Source: Pseudomonas sp. 6D_7.1_Bac1 (GTDB lineage Bacteria; Pseudomonadota; Gammaproteobacteria; Pseudomonadales; Pseudomonadaceae). From it: DNA of 64,000 nt. Every line of letters starts with the position of its first letter. The stretch's first letter is position 1. The position numbers and the translations under genes are program-made. The stretch lies in the NCBI RefSeq assembly GCF_025465945.1, contig NZ_JANLNW010000009.1, positions 62,001-126,000 on the forward strand, in the 5' to 3' direction. Shown here piece after piece: positions 18,103 through 28,426 of this stretch. A model generated the notes under the pieces. The model saw only the letters and a list, made by a program, of their open reading frames with translations. It was not told the origin of the DNA and did not search any database.

Positions 18103-18897
18103 GTGATCGATACATTCAACAGATCCGGCCCGCTTATGGAAGCCGCAAGTTACCCAGCCTGGGCTCAGCAACTGATCCAGGATTGCAGCGAGAGCAAGCG
18201 TCGGGTTGTCGAACATGAGCTGTATCAGCGGATGCGTGACAATAAGCTCAGCGCAAAGACCATGCATCAGTACCTGATTGGTGGCTGGCCGGTCGTTGAA
18301 CAGTTCGCGTTGTACATGGCGCAAAACCTGACCAAGACCCGCTATGCGCGCCACCCCGGCGAAGACATGGCGCGTCGCTGGCTGATGCGTAACATTCGGG
18401 TTGAACTTAACCATGCCGACTACTGGGTGCACTGGAGTCGTGCGCATGGCGTCAGCCTGGAGGACTTGCAGGCGCAGCAGGTTGCCCCTGAACTTCATGC
18501 ATTGAGTCATTGGTGCTGGCATACCAGTTCGGCGGACTCGCTGATTGTTGCCATCGCCGCAACCAACTATGCCATTGAAGGCGCAACCGGGGAGTGGTCG
18601 GCGCTGGTGTGTTCCAGCGGGATCTATGCCGCATCTTTCCCTGAGGACGATCGCAAGCGCGCCATGAAATGGCTGAAGATGCACGCTCAGTACGATGATG
18701 CCCATCCGTGGGAAGCATTGGAAATCATCTGCACGCTGGCGGGCCTGAACCCCAGTAAGGCCCTGCAAGTCGAGCTGCGCCAGGCAGTCTGCAAAAGCTA
18801 CGACTACATGTACCTGTTTCTGGAGCGCTGCATGCAATTGGAGCACTCGCAAAGGGCTCCGGTAGCCCGGGAACGCATGGTGCTGGTCGAAAGCTGA
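18103..18897 (+). CDS. TenA/PqqC-superfamily (haem-oxygenase-like fold) protein
   Basis: A 264-residue mainly helical protein of the TenA/PqqC/iron-containing-redox-enzyme fold, often auto-named TenA-family regulator in Pseudomonas. Recognisable segments are MHQYLIGGWPVVEQFALYMA, MARRWLMRNIRVELNH, WVHWSRAHGV and TNYAIEGATGEWS with candidate ligands E, H and D spread as in diiron HO-like oxidases. It lacks the short length of thiaminase II (about 220) and no thi genes are near, so a thiamine role is not supported. GTG 18103 follows aaggag with 7-nt spacing; the preceding in-frame TTG has no such site. It sits 45 bp after the GGDEF-EAL gene, possibly co-transcribed. Confidence 0.7.
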   Translation: MIDTFNRSGPLMEAASYPAWAQQLIQDCSESKRRVVEHELYQRMRDNKLSAKTMHQYLIGGWPVVEQFALYMAQNLTKTRYARHPGEDMARRWLMRNIRVELNHADYWVHWSRAHGVSLEDLQAQQVAPELHALSHWCWHTSSADSLIVAIAATNYAIEGATGEWSALVCSSGIYAASFPEDDRKRAMKWLKMHAQYDDAHPWEALEIICTLAGLNPSKALQVELRQAVCKSYDYMYLFLERCMQLEHSQRAPVARERMVLVES

Positions 18898-18926
18898 GCC
18901 GTTAATTCAAGACAACGCAAAACCAT

Positions 18927-19015
18927 TGTGGGAGCGAGCCTGCTCGCGATGAACGATACCCCGGTTTTCCTGTTAAACCGGGTTGCCTGCATCGCGAGCA
19001 GGCTCGCTCCCACAT
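18927..19015. repeat. REPIN: inverted REP pair, GTGGGAGCGAGCCTGCTCGCGA family
   Basis: Near-perfect inverted copies tgtgggagcgagcctgctcg (from 18927) and cgagcaggctcgctcccaca (to 19015), about 35 bp apart. Lies between two convergent genes, the usual place for REPINs. Confidence 0.9.
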
Positions 19016-19039
19016 TTGGTTTGTGTTGTTGCTGGTTAT

Positions 19040-19966
19040 TCAACCCGCCATCGCCAATCGATTACGCCCCTCGCGCTTGGCCACATACAGTGCACTATCC
19101 GCGCGTCGCAACAGGCTCTCGGCGGACTCGCCGGGCAACAGCGTCGAGCAGCCGAGGCTGACTGTCAAATCGATCCGCGTCTCATCCGCCCAATGCTCCT
19201 CGGCTTGTGCGGCATAGCGCAGGCGTTCGCCAACCATCGCGGCGGCTTCGCGGCTGGTATTGGAAAGCAGGATCAGAAATTCTTCGCCGCCAAAGCGAAA
19301 GACCATGTCTACGTTGCGCAACTGGTTTTTGATTGAGGTTGCGACAGCCTTCAGTACGTCATCGCCGGCACTGTGACCGTGGGTGTCATTGATCCGTTTG
19401 AAATGATCGATATCGAGCATCAGCAACGACAGCGGCTGCATGTGTCGCCGGGCCATGTCGATCTCACGTTGCAGGGTTTGATCCATGGCAATGCGGTTAC
19501 CGGTGCCTGTCAGCGGATCACGCAGCGCACTTTGAGTGGCTGCCCGATAGAGTAAGGCGTTGCGCATCGGGAAGAGCAGGGCGGACAGCAGGGATTCGAG
19601 GTTGCCCTGGTCCTTTTCGCTGAAGCGCTGATTGCGGCGGAACACCAGTTCGCCCAGGTGCGCGCCTTCGTGACTCAGGCTGTAGCTCACCGAGTGATGC
19701 CCACGCAGACCGAACTCCAGGCGCAGATCGCTGCTCTTGTGCTGATAGTTCAAGGCGTCCAGCGGGACAAGGCGCTGAACTTCGCGGAAAAACAGTCCAA
19801 GAATACGCTGTGGCTCAAGGCTGGTTTGCAGTTGCAGACCCATTTGCTGGCGCAATTGGCCGAGGCTGGCGGGACGCTCCAGGAGGGGAGACTGCTGACC
19901 AAAGCCCAGGCGTTGCAATTTGGCGCTATCGAAGTCAATTGCGTTGGTCTGGGTGGGAGATTTCAT
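19040..19966 (-). CDS. GGDEF diguanylate cyclase with N-terminal GAF-like region
   Basis: A 308-residue soluble diguanylate cyclase making c-di-GMP from two GTP. Residues 30-145 look like a GAF-type sensor (REVQRLVPLDALNY, HLGELVFRRNQRFSEKDQ); the GGDEF domain is about 145-305, with DPLTGTGNR, DIDHFKRINDTHGHSAGDD, active GGEEF (226-230) and product-inhibition I-site RNVD (217-220). All catalytic positions look intact. Convergent with the TenA-like gene. ATG at 19966 has only a weak gggg-type RBS, so the start is less certain. Confidence 0.88.
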   Translation of the reverse strand: MKSPTQTNAIDFDSAKLQRLGFGQQSPLLERPASLGQLRQQMGLQLQTSLEPQRILGLFFREVQRLVPLDALNYQHKSSDLRLEFGLRGHHSVSYSLSHEGAHLGELVFRRNQRFSEKDQGNLESLLSALLFPMRNALLYRAATQSALRDPLTGTGNRIAMDQTLQREIDMARRHMQPLSLLMLDIDHFKRINDTHGHSAGDDVLKAVATSIKNQLRNVDMVFRFGGEEFLILLSNTSREAAAMVGERLRYAAQAEEHWADETRIDLTVSLGCSTLLPGESAESLLRRADSALYVAKREGRNRLAMAG

Positions 19967-20337
19967 ATGGTGTGAGCCCCTAAGCAGGAATGCTGTCTTA
20001 CAGGCTGGGTGAGAGCGGCTTTGGGCTGCGCGTCATACTGGTCCATCAGTCCCGTAGGACAGGTGGCTGAAGTTTAGTCCGCATTGCCGGGCAAAAGTAA
20101 GCCTCGACAAGGTGTTGCCCGACCGCTAACACGCTGCGTGTTTACGCAGTATTAGAGCGAAAGTCGTGCCATTCGGGTTCGGCGGAATAAAATTCGTTCT
20201 AAATCAATTTGTTGGGCTGTATGGCGGTCAGTGATGGTGAATACGGCGGCATTTGTTTGACTTCAGGCTGGCGCTTGAAGGTGATGAGGAGTGTGTCGCG
20301 ACGGTATGCCGTCGCGGCAACGGGTGTGGCGAGGGGC
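19967..20337. other. Intergenic region without recognised gene; hairpins
   Basis: About 370 bp upstream of the GGDEF gene and downstream of yciK (both on minus). It holds a short hairpin ctgcgt/acgcag near 20134-20149 and a stronger 10-bp stem with 4-nt loop at about 20295-20318 (gtcgcgacgg/ccgtcgcggc, one G-T mismatch), which may act at the yciK 3' end although no T run follows on the minus strand. A fragment gtgtggcgagggg near 20326 resembles a decayed REP. I see no open frame worth calling. Confidence 0.5.
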
Positions 20338-21078
20338 TTACTGAGCGTCGAACGCCTGACCATTGATGCCCGTGCTATCCGGCCCCATCAGGTACAGGTA
20401 AACCGGCATGATCTCCTCAGGCGTCGGGTTGTTGGCCGGGTTTTCGCCCGGGTACGCTTGAGCGCGCATGCTGGTGCGGGTAGCGCCTGGGTTGATGCTG
20501 TTGGCGCGAATCGGTGCAACGGTGTCGACTTCGTCGGCGAGGGTTTGCATCAGGCCTTCGGTGGCGAACTTCGACACGCCATAGGCGCCCCAGTACGCGC
20601 GACCTTTGCGGCCGACGCTGCTGGAGGTAAAGATCACCGAGGCGTCCTGCGACAGCTTGAGTAGCGGCAGCAGGGTGCTGGTCAGCATGAACATGGCGTT
20701 GACGTTGACGTGCATCACGCGCATGAAGTTTTCGCCGGACAGCTGCTCCAGCGGCGTACGCGGGCCGATGATCGAGGCGTTGTGCAGCAAACCATCGAGG
20801 TGGCCGAATTCGGTTTCGATCATTGCCGCCAGCTCGTCGTACTGATGCGGCAGGGCTGTTTCAAGGTTGAACGGAATCACCGCTGGCTGTGGATGACCGG
20901 CCGCTTCGATTTCGTCGTAAACCTGAGTCAGATTGGCCTCGGTCTTGCCCAGCAGCAACACGGTAGCGCCGTGAGCGGCATAGGTTTTTGCCGCGGCCGC
21001 GCCGATACCACGACCGGCGCCAGTGACCAGAATGACCCGATCCTTGAGCAATTCAGGGCGGGCGGAATAATCAAACAT
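20338..21078 (-). CDS. yciK: YciK-family short-chain dehydrogenase
   Basis: A 246-residue SDR of the YciK family: nucleotide-binding VTGAGRGIGAAAAK near the N-terminus, LHNASIIG, and the active-site Ser with YGVSKFA (Tyr-x-x-x-Lys). MFDYSARPELLKDRVILVTG is the characteristic start. The physiological substrate is not established. It is downstream of ubiG and mupP, an order shared with P. aeruginosa (PA3171-PA3173), but a REPIN sits between mupP and this gene. Confidence 0.88.
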   Translation of the reverse strand: MFDYSARPELLKDRVILVTGAGRGIGAAAAKTYAAHGATVLLLGKTEANLTQVYDEIEAAGHPQPAVIPFNLETALPHQYDELAAMIETEFGHLDGLLHNASIIGPRTPLEQLSGENFMRVMHVNVNAMFMLTSTLLPLLKLSQDASVIFTSSSVGRKGRAYWGAYGVSKFATEGLMQTLADEVDTVAPIRANSINPGATRTSMRAQAYPGENPANNPTPEEIMPVYLYLMGPDSTGINGQAFDAQ

Positions 21079-21123
21079 AAAAAACCTCTACAAAATTCAA
21101 CAAACTAAGGCTGGCAGCATATT

Positions 21124-21269
21124 GTGGCGAGGGAGCTTGCTCCCGTTCGGCCGGTCCGCGCTCGGGCGAAGCAGTCATAAAGTCGGTCAATGCGGTGTGC
21201 CTGGCAGAACGCGGTTGCCGATACTGGGGTCGCTTCGCGGCCCAGCGGGAGCAAGCTCCCTCGCCACGA
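21124..21269. repeat. REPIN inside the ubiG-mupP-yciK gene string, GTGGCGAGGGAGC family
   Basis: Inverted REP copies at about 21124-21146 (gtggcgagggagcttgctcc) and 21245-21269. The interior matches the REPIN at 450-599 in inverse orientation, so these two are copies of one longer element. The REPIN forms most of the 214-bp gap between mupP and yciK. Confidence 0.85.
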
Positions 21270-21292
21270 AAAGCAGCCTCCAAGGAATCAGC

Positions 21293-21964
21293 TCAGCAGC
21301 TACACAGCGCGCTATCGAGCACCTTGCGCAACTCCAGCGGGTGATCCACGACCACGTCGGCACCCCAGTTCCTTGGATTGTCATCGGGGTGAATGTAGCC
21401 AAAGGTCACTGCGGCTGTCTTGGTGCCGGCATCGCGGCCCGACTCGATATCGCGCAGGTCATCGCCCACAAACAGCACGCTGGCCGGGTCCAGGTCGAGC
21501 ATTTTGCACGCGAGGATCAACGGCTCCGGGTCCGGCTTGCTGTTCGTCACATGGTCCGGGCAGATCAGCAGCGCCGAGCGTTCGGCCAGTCCCAGTTGTT
21601 GCATGATCGGCTCAGCGAAGCGCAGCGGTTTATTGGTCACCACGCCCCAGATCAGATTGGATTTCTCGATGTCGGCCAACAGCTCTGCCATGCCATCGAA
21701 GAGTTTGCTGTGAACCGCGCATCCCTTCAGATAACGCTCGAGGAACTCCAGCCGCAATTCCTCGAAGCCCGGCGATTCCGGGTCCATCGAGAAGGTCACC
21801 GCGACCATGGCTTTCGCCCCGCCGGAGATCTCGTCGCGGATGTGTTTGTCTGGAATCGGCGCCAGCCCGCGGTCTGCAAGCATGCTCTGGCAGATGGCAA
21901 TGAAGTCCGGCGCGGTGTCGAGCAGGGTGCCGTCCATGTCGAAAAGAACTGCTCTGATTCGCAT
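21293..21964 (-). CDS. mupP: N-acetylmuramic acid 6-phosphate phosphatase MupP (HAD)
   Basis: A 223-residue HAD phosphatase of subfamily IA: motif [12 protein letters not shown] (nucleophile Asp), motif II VVTNK, motif III K in NSKPDPEPL, motif [13 protein letters not shown]. Often named phosphoglycolate phosphatase, but in pseudomonads the gene next to ubiG is MupP, which dephosphorylates MurNAc-6P in the anhydro-MurNAc recycling route that bypasses de novo UDP-MurNAc synthesis and affects fosfomycin and beta-lactam susceptibility. Starts 4 nt after the ubiG stop, so co-translated. C-terminus DSALCSC is cysteine-rich. Confidence 0.9.
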   Translation of the reverse strand: MRIRAVLFDMDGTLLDTAPDFIAICQSMLADRGLAPIPDKHIRDEISGGAKAMVAVTFSMDPESPGFEELRLEFLERYLKGCAVHSKLFDGMAELLADIEKSNLIWGVVTNKPLRFAEPIMQQLGLAERSALLICPDHVTNSKPDPEPLILACKMLDLDPASVLFVGDDLRDIESGRDAGTKTAAVTFGYIHPDDNPRNWGADVVVDHPLELRKVLDSALCSC

Positions 21965-21968
21965 GGGC

Positions 21969-22667
21969 TTATTCCTCGCGCAGGGTCTGGATCATGTAGT
22001 TGACGTCAACGTCGGCGGCCAGCTTGTAGTGCTTGGTCAGAGGGTTGTACGTCAGGCCAATGATGTCCTTGACGCTCAGGCCAGCCTGGCGGCTCCAGGC
22101 ACCCAGCTCGGAAGGGCGGATGAACTTCTTGAAGTCATGGGTGCCGCGCGGCAGCAGCTTCATGATGTATTCGGCACCGATGATGGCAAACAGGTAAGCC
22201 TTCGGATTGCGGTTGATGGTCGAGAAGAACACCTGGCCGCCGGGCTTGACCATGCGGAAGCAGGCACGAATGACCGACGATGGATCGGGTACGTGCTCAA
22301 GCATTTCCAGGCAGGTGACCACGTCGAACTGCTCGGGCATTTCTTCAGCCAGCGCTTCGGCGGTGATCTGCCGGTACTCGACGCTGACACCGGATTCCAG
22401 TTGATGCAACTGCGCGACCGCCAGCGGTGCTTCGCCCATGTCGATGCCCATCACGGTTGCCCCGCGTTGCGCCATTGATTCGCTGAGGATGCCGCCACCG
22501 CAGCCGACATCCAGCACCTTCTTGCCGGCCAGCTTGACGCGCTCGTCAATCCAGTTGACCCGCAGCGGGTTGATGTCGTGCAGCGGCTTGAACTCGCTTT
22601 CGCGATCCCACCAGCGATGAGCCAGGGCTTCGAATTTGGCGATTTCAGCGTGGTCGACGTTGCTCAT
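21969..22667 (-). CDS. ubiG: Ubiquinone biosynthesis O-methyltransferase UbiG
   Basis: A 232-residue SAM methyltransferase that catalyses both O-methylations in ubiquinone synthesis (membrane-associated Ubi complex). The start [20 protein letters not shown], motif [16 protein letters not shown] and [11 protein letters not shown] match UbiG closely. ATG at 22667 is chosen because gaggatt lies just upstream; an in-frame start at 22721 would add 18 atypical residues. First gene of the ubiG-mupP-yciK string. Confidence 0.95.
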   Translation of the reverse strand: MSNVDHAEIAKFEALAHRWWDRESEFKPLHDINPLRVNWIDERVKLAGKKVLDVGCGGGILSESMAQRGATVMGIDMGEAPLAVAQLHQLESGVSVEYRQITAEALAEEMPEQFDVVTCLEMLEHVPDPSSVIRACFRMVKPGGQVFFSTINRNPKAYLFAIIGAEYIMKLLPRGTHDFKKFIRPSELGAWSRQAGLSVKDIIGLTYNPLTKHYKLAADVDVNYMIQTLREE

Positions 22668-22730
22668 GGGTAATCCTCTAAATCTAAAAAATTCTGCTGT
22701 CAGCCTTGAGGTTCCGCTCAAGGGTTCGTT

Positions 22731-24062
22731 CTATTCGGCATGTCCGCTGATGCGTTGGCCCCAGGCCTTGGCCGTGGCGCATAGCTGTTGTTCATCGAGG
22801 CGCGTCAGGCGCCGGTCGTCGAGCAATTGCTTGCCGGCAACCCAAAGGTGTTTCACGCAGTCCCGGCTGGTGGCATAGATAAGCTGCGAAACCGGGTCGT
22901 AAATCGGTTGCTGGGCCAGGCCGGACAGGTCGAAGGCCACCAGGTCCGCGGCCTTGCCGACTTCCAGCGAGCCCACTTCGGTTTCCAGCCCCAGCGCCCG
23001 GGCGCCGTTGAGGGTCGCCATGCGCAGGGCGCGATGAGCGTCCAATGCCGTGGCCGAGCCGGCAACGGCTTTGGCCAGCAGGGCGGCGGTGCGGGTTTCA
23101 CCCAGCAGGTCGAGGTCATTGTTGCTGGCCGCGCCATCGGTGCCGATCGCCACATTGACGCCAGCCTGCCACAAGCGTTCCACCGGGCAGAAGCCGCTGG
23201 CCAGTTTCAGGTTCGATTCCGGGCAATGAATCACGCTGCTGTTGCTTTCTACCAGCAAGGTCAGGTCTTCATCGCTGATCTGCGTCATGTGAACGGCCTG
23301 GAAGCGCGGTCCGAGCAAGCCCAGGCGTCCCAGGCGGGCCAGTGGTCGCTCGCCGCGTTGCTCGACCGATTGCTGGACTTCGAAAGCGGTTTCATGAACG
23401 TGCATATGGATCGCCGCGTCCAGCTCCTCAGCGATCACCCGGATTTTTTCTAGGTTTTCGTCGCCGACGGTGTAGGGTGCATGAGGGCCGAAGGTGATTT
23501 TGATGCGCGGGTGATGCTTGAGGTCGCCGAACAGTTCGACGCCCTGACGGATAGCCTCATCCGCATCGCCAGCGCCGGGAATCGGGAAATCGAGGATCGG
23601 GATGGCGATTTGCGCGCGAATACCGCTGTTGTGCACGCGTTCGCTGGCGACTTTCGGGAAAAAGTACATGTCCGAGAAGCACGTGATGCCACCCTTGATC
23701 TGCTCGGCAATGGCCAGGTCGGTGCCATCACGGACGAAGGCTTCATCGACCCATTTGGCCTCGGCTGGCCAGATGTGTTGTTCGAGCCAGGTCATCAGCG
23801 GCAAATCATCGGCCAGGCCACGGAACAGCGTCATCGCCGCATGCCCGTGGGCATTGATCAGCCCAGGGCTGAGCAGCATGCCCGGCAGTTCGCGAACTTC
23901 AGTGGCGTTGAGCTTCAAGGCCTCACTGCGCGGGCCGATGAAGGCAATGCGCCCGTCGCGGATGCCCAGGCCATGCTCTTTGAGGACCACACCAGCGGGT
24001 TCGACAGGGACTAACCAGGTCGGCAGCAAGAGTAAGTCGAGCGCAGCGGCAGGATTCGGCAT
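22731..24062 (-). CDS. mtaD: 5'-methylthioadenosine deaminase (TRZ/ATZ amidohydrolase)
   Basis: A 443-residue amidohydrolase-superfamily deaminase with metal ligands in NAHGHAAMT (HxH), IHMHVHE, and [14 protein letters not shown]. Its closest characterised counterpart by context is PA3170, shown to be a methylthioadenosine deaminase that makes methylthioinosine, feeding a phosphorylase (MTIP) in P. aeruginosa. Divergent from mtnA, the next enzyme class in methylthioribose-1-P salvage, which supports that role. It could alternatively act on S-adenosylhomocysteine or related nucleosides. ATG 24062. Confidence 0.85.
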   Translation of the reverse strand: MPNPAAALDLLLLPTWLVPVEPAGVVLKEHGLGIRDGRIAFIGPRSEALKLNATEVRELPGMLLSPGLINAHGHAAMTLFRGLADDLPLMTWLEQHIWPAEAKWVDEAFVRDGTDLAIAEQIKGGITCFSDMYFFPKVASERVHNSGIRAQIAIPILDFPIPGAGDADEAIRQGVELFGDLKHHPRIKITFGPHAPYTVGDENLEKIRVIAEELDAAIHMHVHETAFEVQQSVEQRGERPLARLGRLGLLGPRFQAVHMTQISDEDLTLLVESNSSVIHCPESNLKLASGFCPVERLWQAGVNVAIGTDGAASNNDLDLLGETRTAALLAKAVAGSATALDAHRALRMATLNGARALGLETEVGSLEVGKAADLVAFDLSGLAQQPIYDPVSQLIYATSRDCVKHLWVAGKQLLDDRRLTRLDEQQLCATAKAWGQRISGHAE

Positions 24063-24131
24063 CGAGGATTCGGTCCAGTGCTTTTATAAAAGATGGCGAA
24101 GTATACCCGAGCGTCTTCGCGGGGGGATCGC

Positions 24132-24137
24132 TATAAT
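24132..24137 (+). promoter_or_regulatory. Candidate -10 element for mtnA
   Basis: A perfect tataat 34 bp before the mtnA ATG, in the 108-bp gap between the divergent MTA deaminase and mtnA. No good -35 is seen at 17 bp; the assignment rests on the -10 and position. Confidence 0.45.
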
Positions 24138-24170
24138 CGGCGGCTTTTGTTCATGAGTGCGGGGTGAGGG

Positions 24171-25247
24171 ATGCGCAATCGACTGTTGGCTGCGGAGAAG
24201 GTGAAGGCCATCGATTGGCGGGACGGCGCCCTGTATCTGCTGGATCAGCGCATTCTGCCGTTCGAAGAAACCTGGATTGCCTACACCAGTGCTGCGGGTG
24301 TGGCTGAGGCGATTCGCTCGATGGTGGTGCGTGGTGCTCCGGCAATCGGCATCAGCGCCGCCTATGGCGTGGTGTTGGCGGCGCGCGCCCGGTTTGCCGA
24401 GGGCGGTGACTGGCAGGCGGCGCTGGAAGAAGACTTTGCCCTGCTCGCGGATTCGCGGCCGACCGCCGTCAACCTGTTCTGGGCATTGGGTCGCATGCGT
24501 GAGCGTCTGGAACGGCTCAAGGATCACGCCAATCCATTGGCAGCCCTTGAAGCAGAGGCCTTGGCGATCCACGAAAGTGATCGCGAAGCCAACCTGACCA
24601 TGGCGCAACTCGGCGTAGACCTGATCCGCAAGCATCAGGGCAACGCCCAGGCGATTTTGACTCACTGCAATACTGGTGCGCTGGCCACTGGCGGCTTTGG
24701 TACTGCGCTCGGGGTGATTCGTGGGGCGTTCCTCGAAGGCATGGTCGAGCGGGTTTACGCCGACGAAACCCGACCTTGGCTGCAAGGCTCGCGGTTGACC
24801 GCCTGGGAGCTGGCGAACGAAGGTATCCCGGTGACCCTGAACGCTGACTCGGCCGCTGCGCACATCATGAAAACCAAGGGCGTGACCTGGGTCATCGTCG
24901 GCGCTGACCGAATTACTGCCAACGGCGACGTGGCGAACAAGATTGGCACTTACCAGTTGGCGGTCAACGCCATGCACCACGGTGTGCGTTTCATGGTGGT
25001 GGCGCCGAGTTCGACCATCGACATGAATCTGGCCAGTGGCGACGACATCCCGATCGAAGAGCGTGATGGCCGCGAGTTGCTGGAAGTCGGCGGCAAGCGG
25101 GTGGGGGCGGATGTCGATGCCTTTAACCCGGTGTTCGACGTTACCCCGGCAGACCTGATTGACGTTATCGTCACCGAAAAAGGCATCGTCGAGCGGCCGG
25201 ATGCCGCGAAGATGGCGCAGTTGATGTGCCGCAAGCGGTTGCATTGA
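24171..25247 (+). CDS. mtnA: Methylthioribose-1-phosphate isomerase
   Basis: A 358-residue MtnA, converting 5-methylthioribose-1-phosphate to 5-methylthioribulose-1-phosphate in methionine salvage. Typical segments are [35 protein letters not shown] (catalytic Cys region) and [18 protein letters not shown] (catalytic Asp region), then [16 protein letters not shown] at 24171 directly follows ggggtgaggg. Divergent from the MTA deaminase gene; together they handle the by-product of polyamine and acyl-homoserine-lactone synthesis. Confidence 0.94.
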   Translation: MRNRLLAAEKVKAIDWRDGALYLLDQRILPFEETWIAYTSAAGVAEAIRSMVVRGAPAIGISAAYGVVLAARARFAEGGDWQAALEEDFALLADSRPTAVNLFWALGRMRERLERLKDHANPLAALEAEALAIHESDREANLTMAQLGVDLIRKHQGNAQAILTHCNTGALATGGFGTALGVIRGAFLEGMVERVYADETRPWLQGSRLTAWELANEGIPVTLNADSAAAHIMKTKGVTWVIVGADRITANGDVANKIGTYQLAVNAMHHGVRFMVVAPSSTIDMNLASGDDIPIEERDGRELLEVGGKRVGADVDAFNPVFDVTPADLIDVIVTEKGIVERPDAAKMAQLMCRKRLH

Positions 25248-25273
25248 GGATCTCGGGCGCCTGCTAAATCGCT

Positions 25274-25366
25274 ATCGCGAGCAGGCTCGCTCCCACAGTT
25301 GAAAGAGGTGTGACCGCAATCGTCGGCACAACAAAGATCCAATGTGGGAGCGAGCCTGCTCGCGAA
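25274..25366. repeat. REPIN: inverted REP pair, GTGGGAGCGAGCCTGCTCGCGA family
   Basis: Inverted copies cgcgagcaggctcgctccca (about 25276-25298) and tgtgggagcgagcctgctcg (from 25343 to about 25366), separated by about 45 bp, just downstream of mtnA. Confidence 0.88.
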
Positions 25367-25692
25367 GGGGGCCTACAGCCAATAAACATCCCTCATCCTG
25401 CCCCGAAATCTGCATTCTCCACGGCTCTAAGCCTCTCTCGTCCTCTTTGCGCCTGTCACCGGTCAACTAACTATGCTCCATGCGCATCAGGGGGATAGGT
25501 GCGTGGCGGCTCTTGTGATAACATCCGGCGGTTTCCAAGGTAGCCCGATGTGGCTGCCTTTACTGCGCAGATCCATGGCATAACTCGTTGATTTGTCGTA
25601 AGTCGGTGCTGGCACTCAGCCTGCAGCGGCGAGCTTCGTTCGTCCCATATGGATGTGACGAAGTTTCACCAGAAAAAGGAATCAGGCTTCTC
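25367..25692. other. gyrA upstream region, no gene called
   Basis: About 325 bp between the REPIN and gyrA. It should contain the gyrA promoter; cttgtgataacatccgg near 25512 is a possible promoter segment but I cannot fix -35/-10 boxes. An open frame continues in phase with gyrA back to 25588, but its product ([17 protein letters not shown]) is unlike GyrA and is taken as untranslated leader. Confidence 0.5.
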
Positions 25693-28362
25693 ATGGGCGA
25701 ACTGGCCAAAGAAATCCTCCCGGTCAATATCGAAGACGAGCTGAAACAGTCCTACCTCGACTACGCGATGAGCGTAATTGTCGGTCGGGCACTGCCTGAT
25801 GCGCGCGATGGCTTGAAGCCCGTGCATCGGCGTGTGCTGTTCGCGATGAGCGAGCTGGGTAACGACTTCAACAAGCCGTACAAGAAATCTGCCCGTGTTG
25901 TCGGTGACGTGATCGGTAAGTATCACCCGCACGGTGATACCGCGGTGTACGACACCATCGTTCGTATGGCGCAGCCATTCTCGCTGCGTTACCTGCTGGT
26001 AGACGGCCAGGGCAACTTCGGTTCGGTCGACGGCGACAACGCTGCGGCAATGCGATACACCGAAGTGCGCATGACCAAGCTGGCGCACGAGCTGCTGGCT
26101 GACCTGCATAAAGAAACCGTGGACTGGGTGCCGAACTACGACGGCACCGAAATGATCCCGGCGGTCATGCCGACCCGTATTCCCAACCTGCTGGTCAACG
26201 GCTCCAGCGGTATCGCCGTGGGTATGGCGACCAACATTCCGCCGCACAACCTCGGTGAAGTCATCGACGGTTGCCTGGCGCTCATCGACAACCCCGAGTT
26301 GACCATCGATGAGCTGATGCAATACATCCCGGGTCCGGACTTCCCGACCGCCGCGATCATCAATGGTCGCGCCGGCATCATCGAAGCCTACCGTACCGGT
26401 CGCGGCCGCATTTACATGCGTGCCCGCTCGATGATCGAAGACATCGACAAGGTCGGTGGCCGTCAGCAGATCGTCATCACCGAACTGCCTTACCAACTGA
26501 ACAAGGCGCGTCTGATCGAGAAGATCGCCGAGCTGGTCAAAGAGAAGAAGCTGGAAGGCATCACCGAACTGCGCGACGAGTCCGACAAAGACGGTATGCG
26601 CGTGGTGATCGAACTGCGTCGCGGCGAAGTGCCTGAGGTCATCCTCAACAACCTCTACGCCCAGACCCAGCTGCAAGCGGTGTTTGGTATCAACATCGTC
26701 GCGCTGATCGACGGCCGTCCGCGGATCCTGAACCTCAAGGATCTGCTGGAAGCCTTCGTTCGTCACCGTCGCGAAGTGGTGACCCGTCGTACCGTGTTCG
26801 AACTGCGTAAAGCCCGCGAGCGTGGTCACATTCTCGAAGGTCAGGCTGTTGCACTGTCGAACATCGACCCGGTTATCGCCCTGATCAAAGCCTCGCCAAC
26901 CCCGTCGGAAGCCAAGGAAGCGCTGATCAGCACTCCGTGGGAATCCTCCGCTGTGGTCGCGATGGTTGAGCGCGCCGGTGCTGACTCTTGCCGTCCGGAG
27001 ACCCTGGACCCGCAATACGGTCTGCGCGAAGGCAAGTACTTCCTGTCGCCAGAACAGGCGCAAGCCATTCTGGAGCTGCGTCTGCACCGTCTGACCGGCC
27101 TGGAACACGAAAAACTGCTGGCCGAGTATCAAGAGATCCTCAACCAGATCGGCGAGCTGATCCGCATCCTCAACAGCGCCACGCGCCTGATGGAAGTGAT
27201 CCGTGAAGAGCTGGAAGTGATCCGCGCCGAATACGGCGATGTGCGTCGCACCGAAATTCTCGATGCGCGTCTGGACCTGACCCTGGGTGACATGATCCCG
27301 GAAGAAGAGCGCGTCGTAACCATTTCCCACGGTGGCTACGCCAAGACCCAGCCATTGGCTGCGTACCAGGCTCAGCGTCGTGGCGGTAAAGGTAAGTCGG
27401 CTACCGGCGTCAAGGATGAGGACTACATCGCTCACCTGCTGGTCGCCAACAGCCATACCACGCTGCTGCTGTTCTCCAGCAAGGGCAAGGTCTACTGGCT
27501 GAAAACCTACGAAATTCCTGAAGCATCCCGCGCCGCCCGTGGTCGTCCGCTGGTCAACCTGCTGCCGCTGGACGATGGTGAATACATCACCACCATGCTA
27601 CCGGTCGAGGAATACACCGAAGGTCACTACATCTTCATGGCTACCGCCAACGGCACCGTGAAGAAGACCCCGCTGGAATCCTTCAGTCGTCAGCGCAGCG
27701 TTGGCTTGATCGCGCTGGAACTGGACGAAGGTGACGTACTGATCTCCGCTGCCATCACCGATGGCGAGCGTGAAGTCATGCTGTTCTCCGACGGCGGCAA
27801 GGTGACTCGCTTCAAAGAGTCCGACGTTCGCGCCATGGGCCGTACCGCTCGCGGTGTCCGTGGCATGCGTCTGCCGGAAGGCCAGAAGCTGATTTCCATG
27901 CTGATCCCGGAAGAAGGTAGCCAGATCCTCACCGCGTCGGCGCGTGGTTTCGGCAAACGTACTGCCATCACCGAGTTCCCTGAGTACAAGCGTGGCGGTC
28001 AAGGCGTTATCGCCATGGTCAGCAACGAGCGTAACGGCCGTCTGGTCGGTGCAGTCCAGGTGCTCGACGGCGAGGAAATCATGCTGATTTCCGACCAGGG
28101 CACCCTGGTGCGTACTCGCGTTGACGAAGTGTCCAGTCTGGGTCGTAACACCCAGGGCGTGACCCTGATCAAGCTGGCCAGCGATGAGACACTGGTCGGT
28201 CTGGAGCGGGTTCAGGAACCATCGGAAGTCGAAGGCGAGGTGCTGGAAGGCGAAGAGGGTGCTGAGCTCGAAGGCGTCGTGCTGGATGCCGGTACCGAGC
28301 CGGACGACACCGTCGAAAGCCAGCAGGCTGACGCAGCTGACGAAGAAGAGCCGCAAGACTAA
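25693..28362 (+). CDS. gyrA: DNA gyrase subunit A
   Basis: An 889-residue GyrA, the breakage-reunion subunit of gyrase (A2B2) that introduces negative supercoils. The start [12 protein letters not shown] is chosen by homology, with aaaagga upstream. Catalytic Tyr122 lies in [11 protein letters not shown]; the quinolone region [13 protein letters not shown] keeps Thr83 and Asp87, the usual susceptible residues. The C-terminal DNA-wrapping domain carries the GyrA-box QRRGGKG and six-bladed repeats, ending in a long acidic tail rich in E and D. Upstream of serC, as in other pseudomonads. Confidence 0.98.
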   Translation: MGELAKEILPVNIEDELKQSYLDYAMSVIVGRALPDARDGLKPVHRRVLFAMSELGNDFNKPYKKSARVVGDVIGKYHPHGDTAVYDTIVRMAQPFSLRYLLVDGQGNFGSVDGDNAAAMRYTEVRMTKLAHELLADLHKETVDWVPNYDGTEMIPAVMPTRIPNLLVNGSSGIAVGMATNIPPHNLGEVIDGCLALIDNPELTIDELMQYIPGPDFPTAAIINGRAGIIEAYRTGRGRIYMRARSMIEDIDKVGGRQQIVITELPYQLNKARLIEKIAELVKEKKLEGITELRDESDKDGMRVVIELRRGEVPEVILNNLYAQTQLQAVFGINIVALIDGRPRILNLKDLLEAFVRHRREVVTRRTVFELRKARERGHILEGQAVALSNIDPVIALIKASPTPSEAKEALISTPWESSAVVAMVERAGADSCRPETLDPQYGLREGKYFLSPEQAQAILELRLHRLTGLEHEKLLAEYQEILNQIGELIRILNSATRLMEVIREELEVIRAEYGDVRRTEILDARLDLTLGDMIPEEERVVTISHGGYAKTQPLAAYQAQRRGGKGKSATGVKDEDYIAHLLVANSHTTLLLFSSKGKVYWLKTYEIPEASRAARGRPLVNLLPLDDGEYITTMLPVEEYTEGHYIFMATANGTVKKTPLESFSRQRSVGLIALELDEGDVLISAAITDGEREVMLFSDGGKVTRFKESDVRAMGRTARGVRGMRLPEGQKLISMLIPEEGSQILTASARGFGKRTAITEFPEYKRGGQGVIAMVSNERNGRLVGAVQVLDGEEIMLISDQGTLVRTRVDEVSSLGRNTQGVTLIKLASDETLVGLERVQEPSEVEGEVLEGEEGAELEGVVLDAGTEPDDTVESQQADAADEEEPQD

Positions 28363-28426
28363 CCAAATCGTAGCAGGGCAGAGTGTTTGCTCTGTCCGCT
28401 ACCGTGAATGCATAGCGAGAGTGGAT

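Noticed and set aside
18103..18897. Thiaminase II (TenA) or transcription regulator function
   Set aside because: Length and lack of thi genes argue against thiamine salvage, and no DNA-binding domain is visible, so only the fold was named.
25666..27456. 596-codon minus-strand frame inside gyrA
   Set aside because: Shadow of gyrA; composition (H, V, D, Q rich) is typical of antisense reading of a GC-rich gene.
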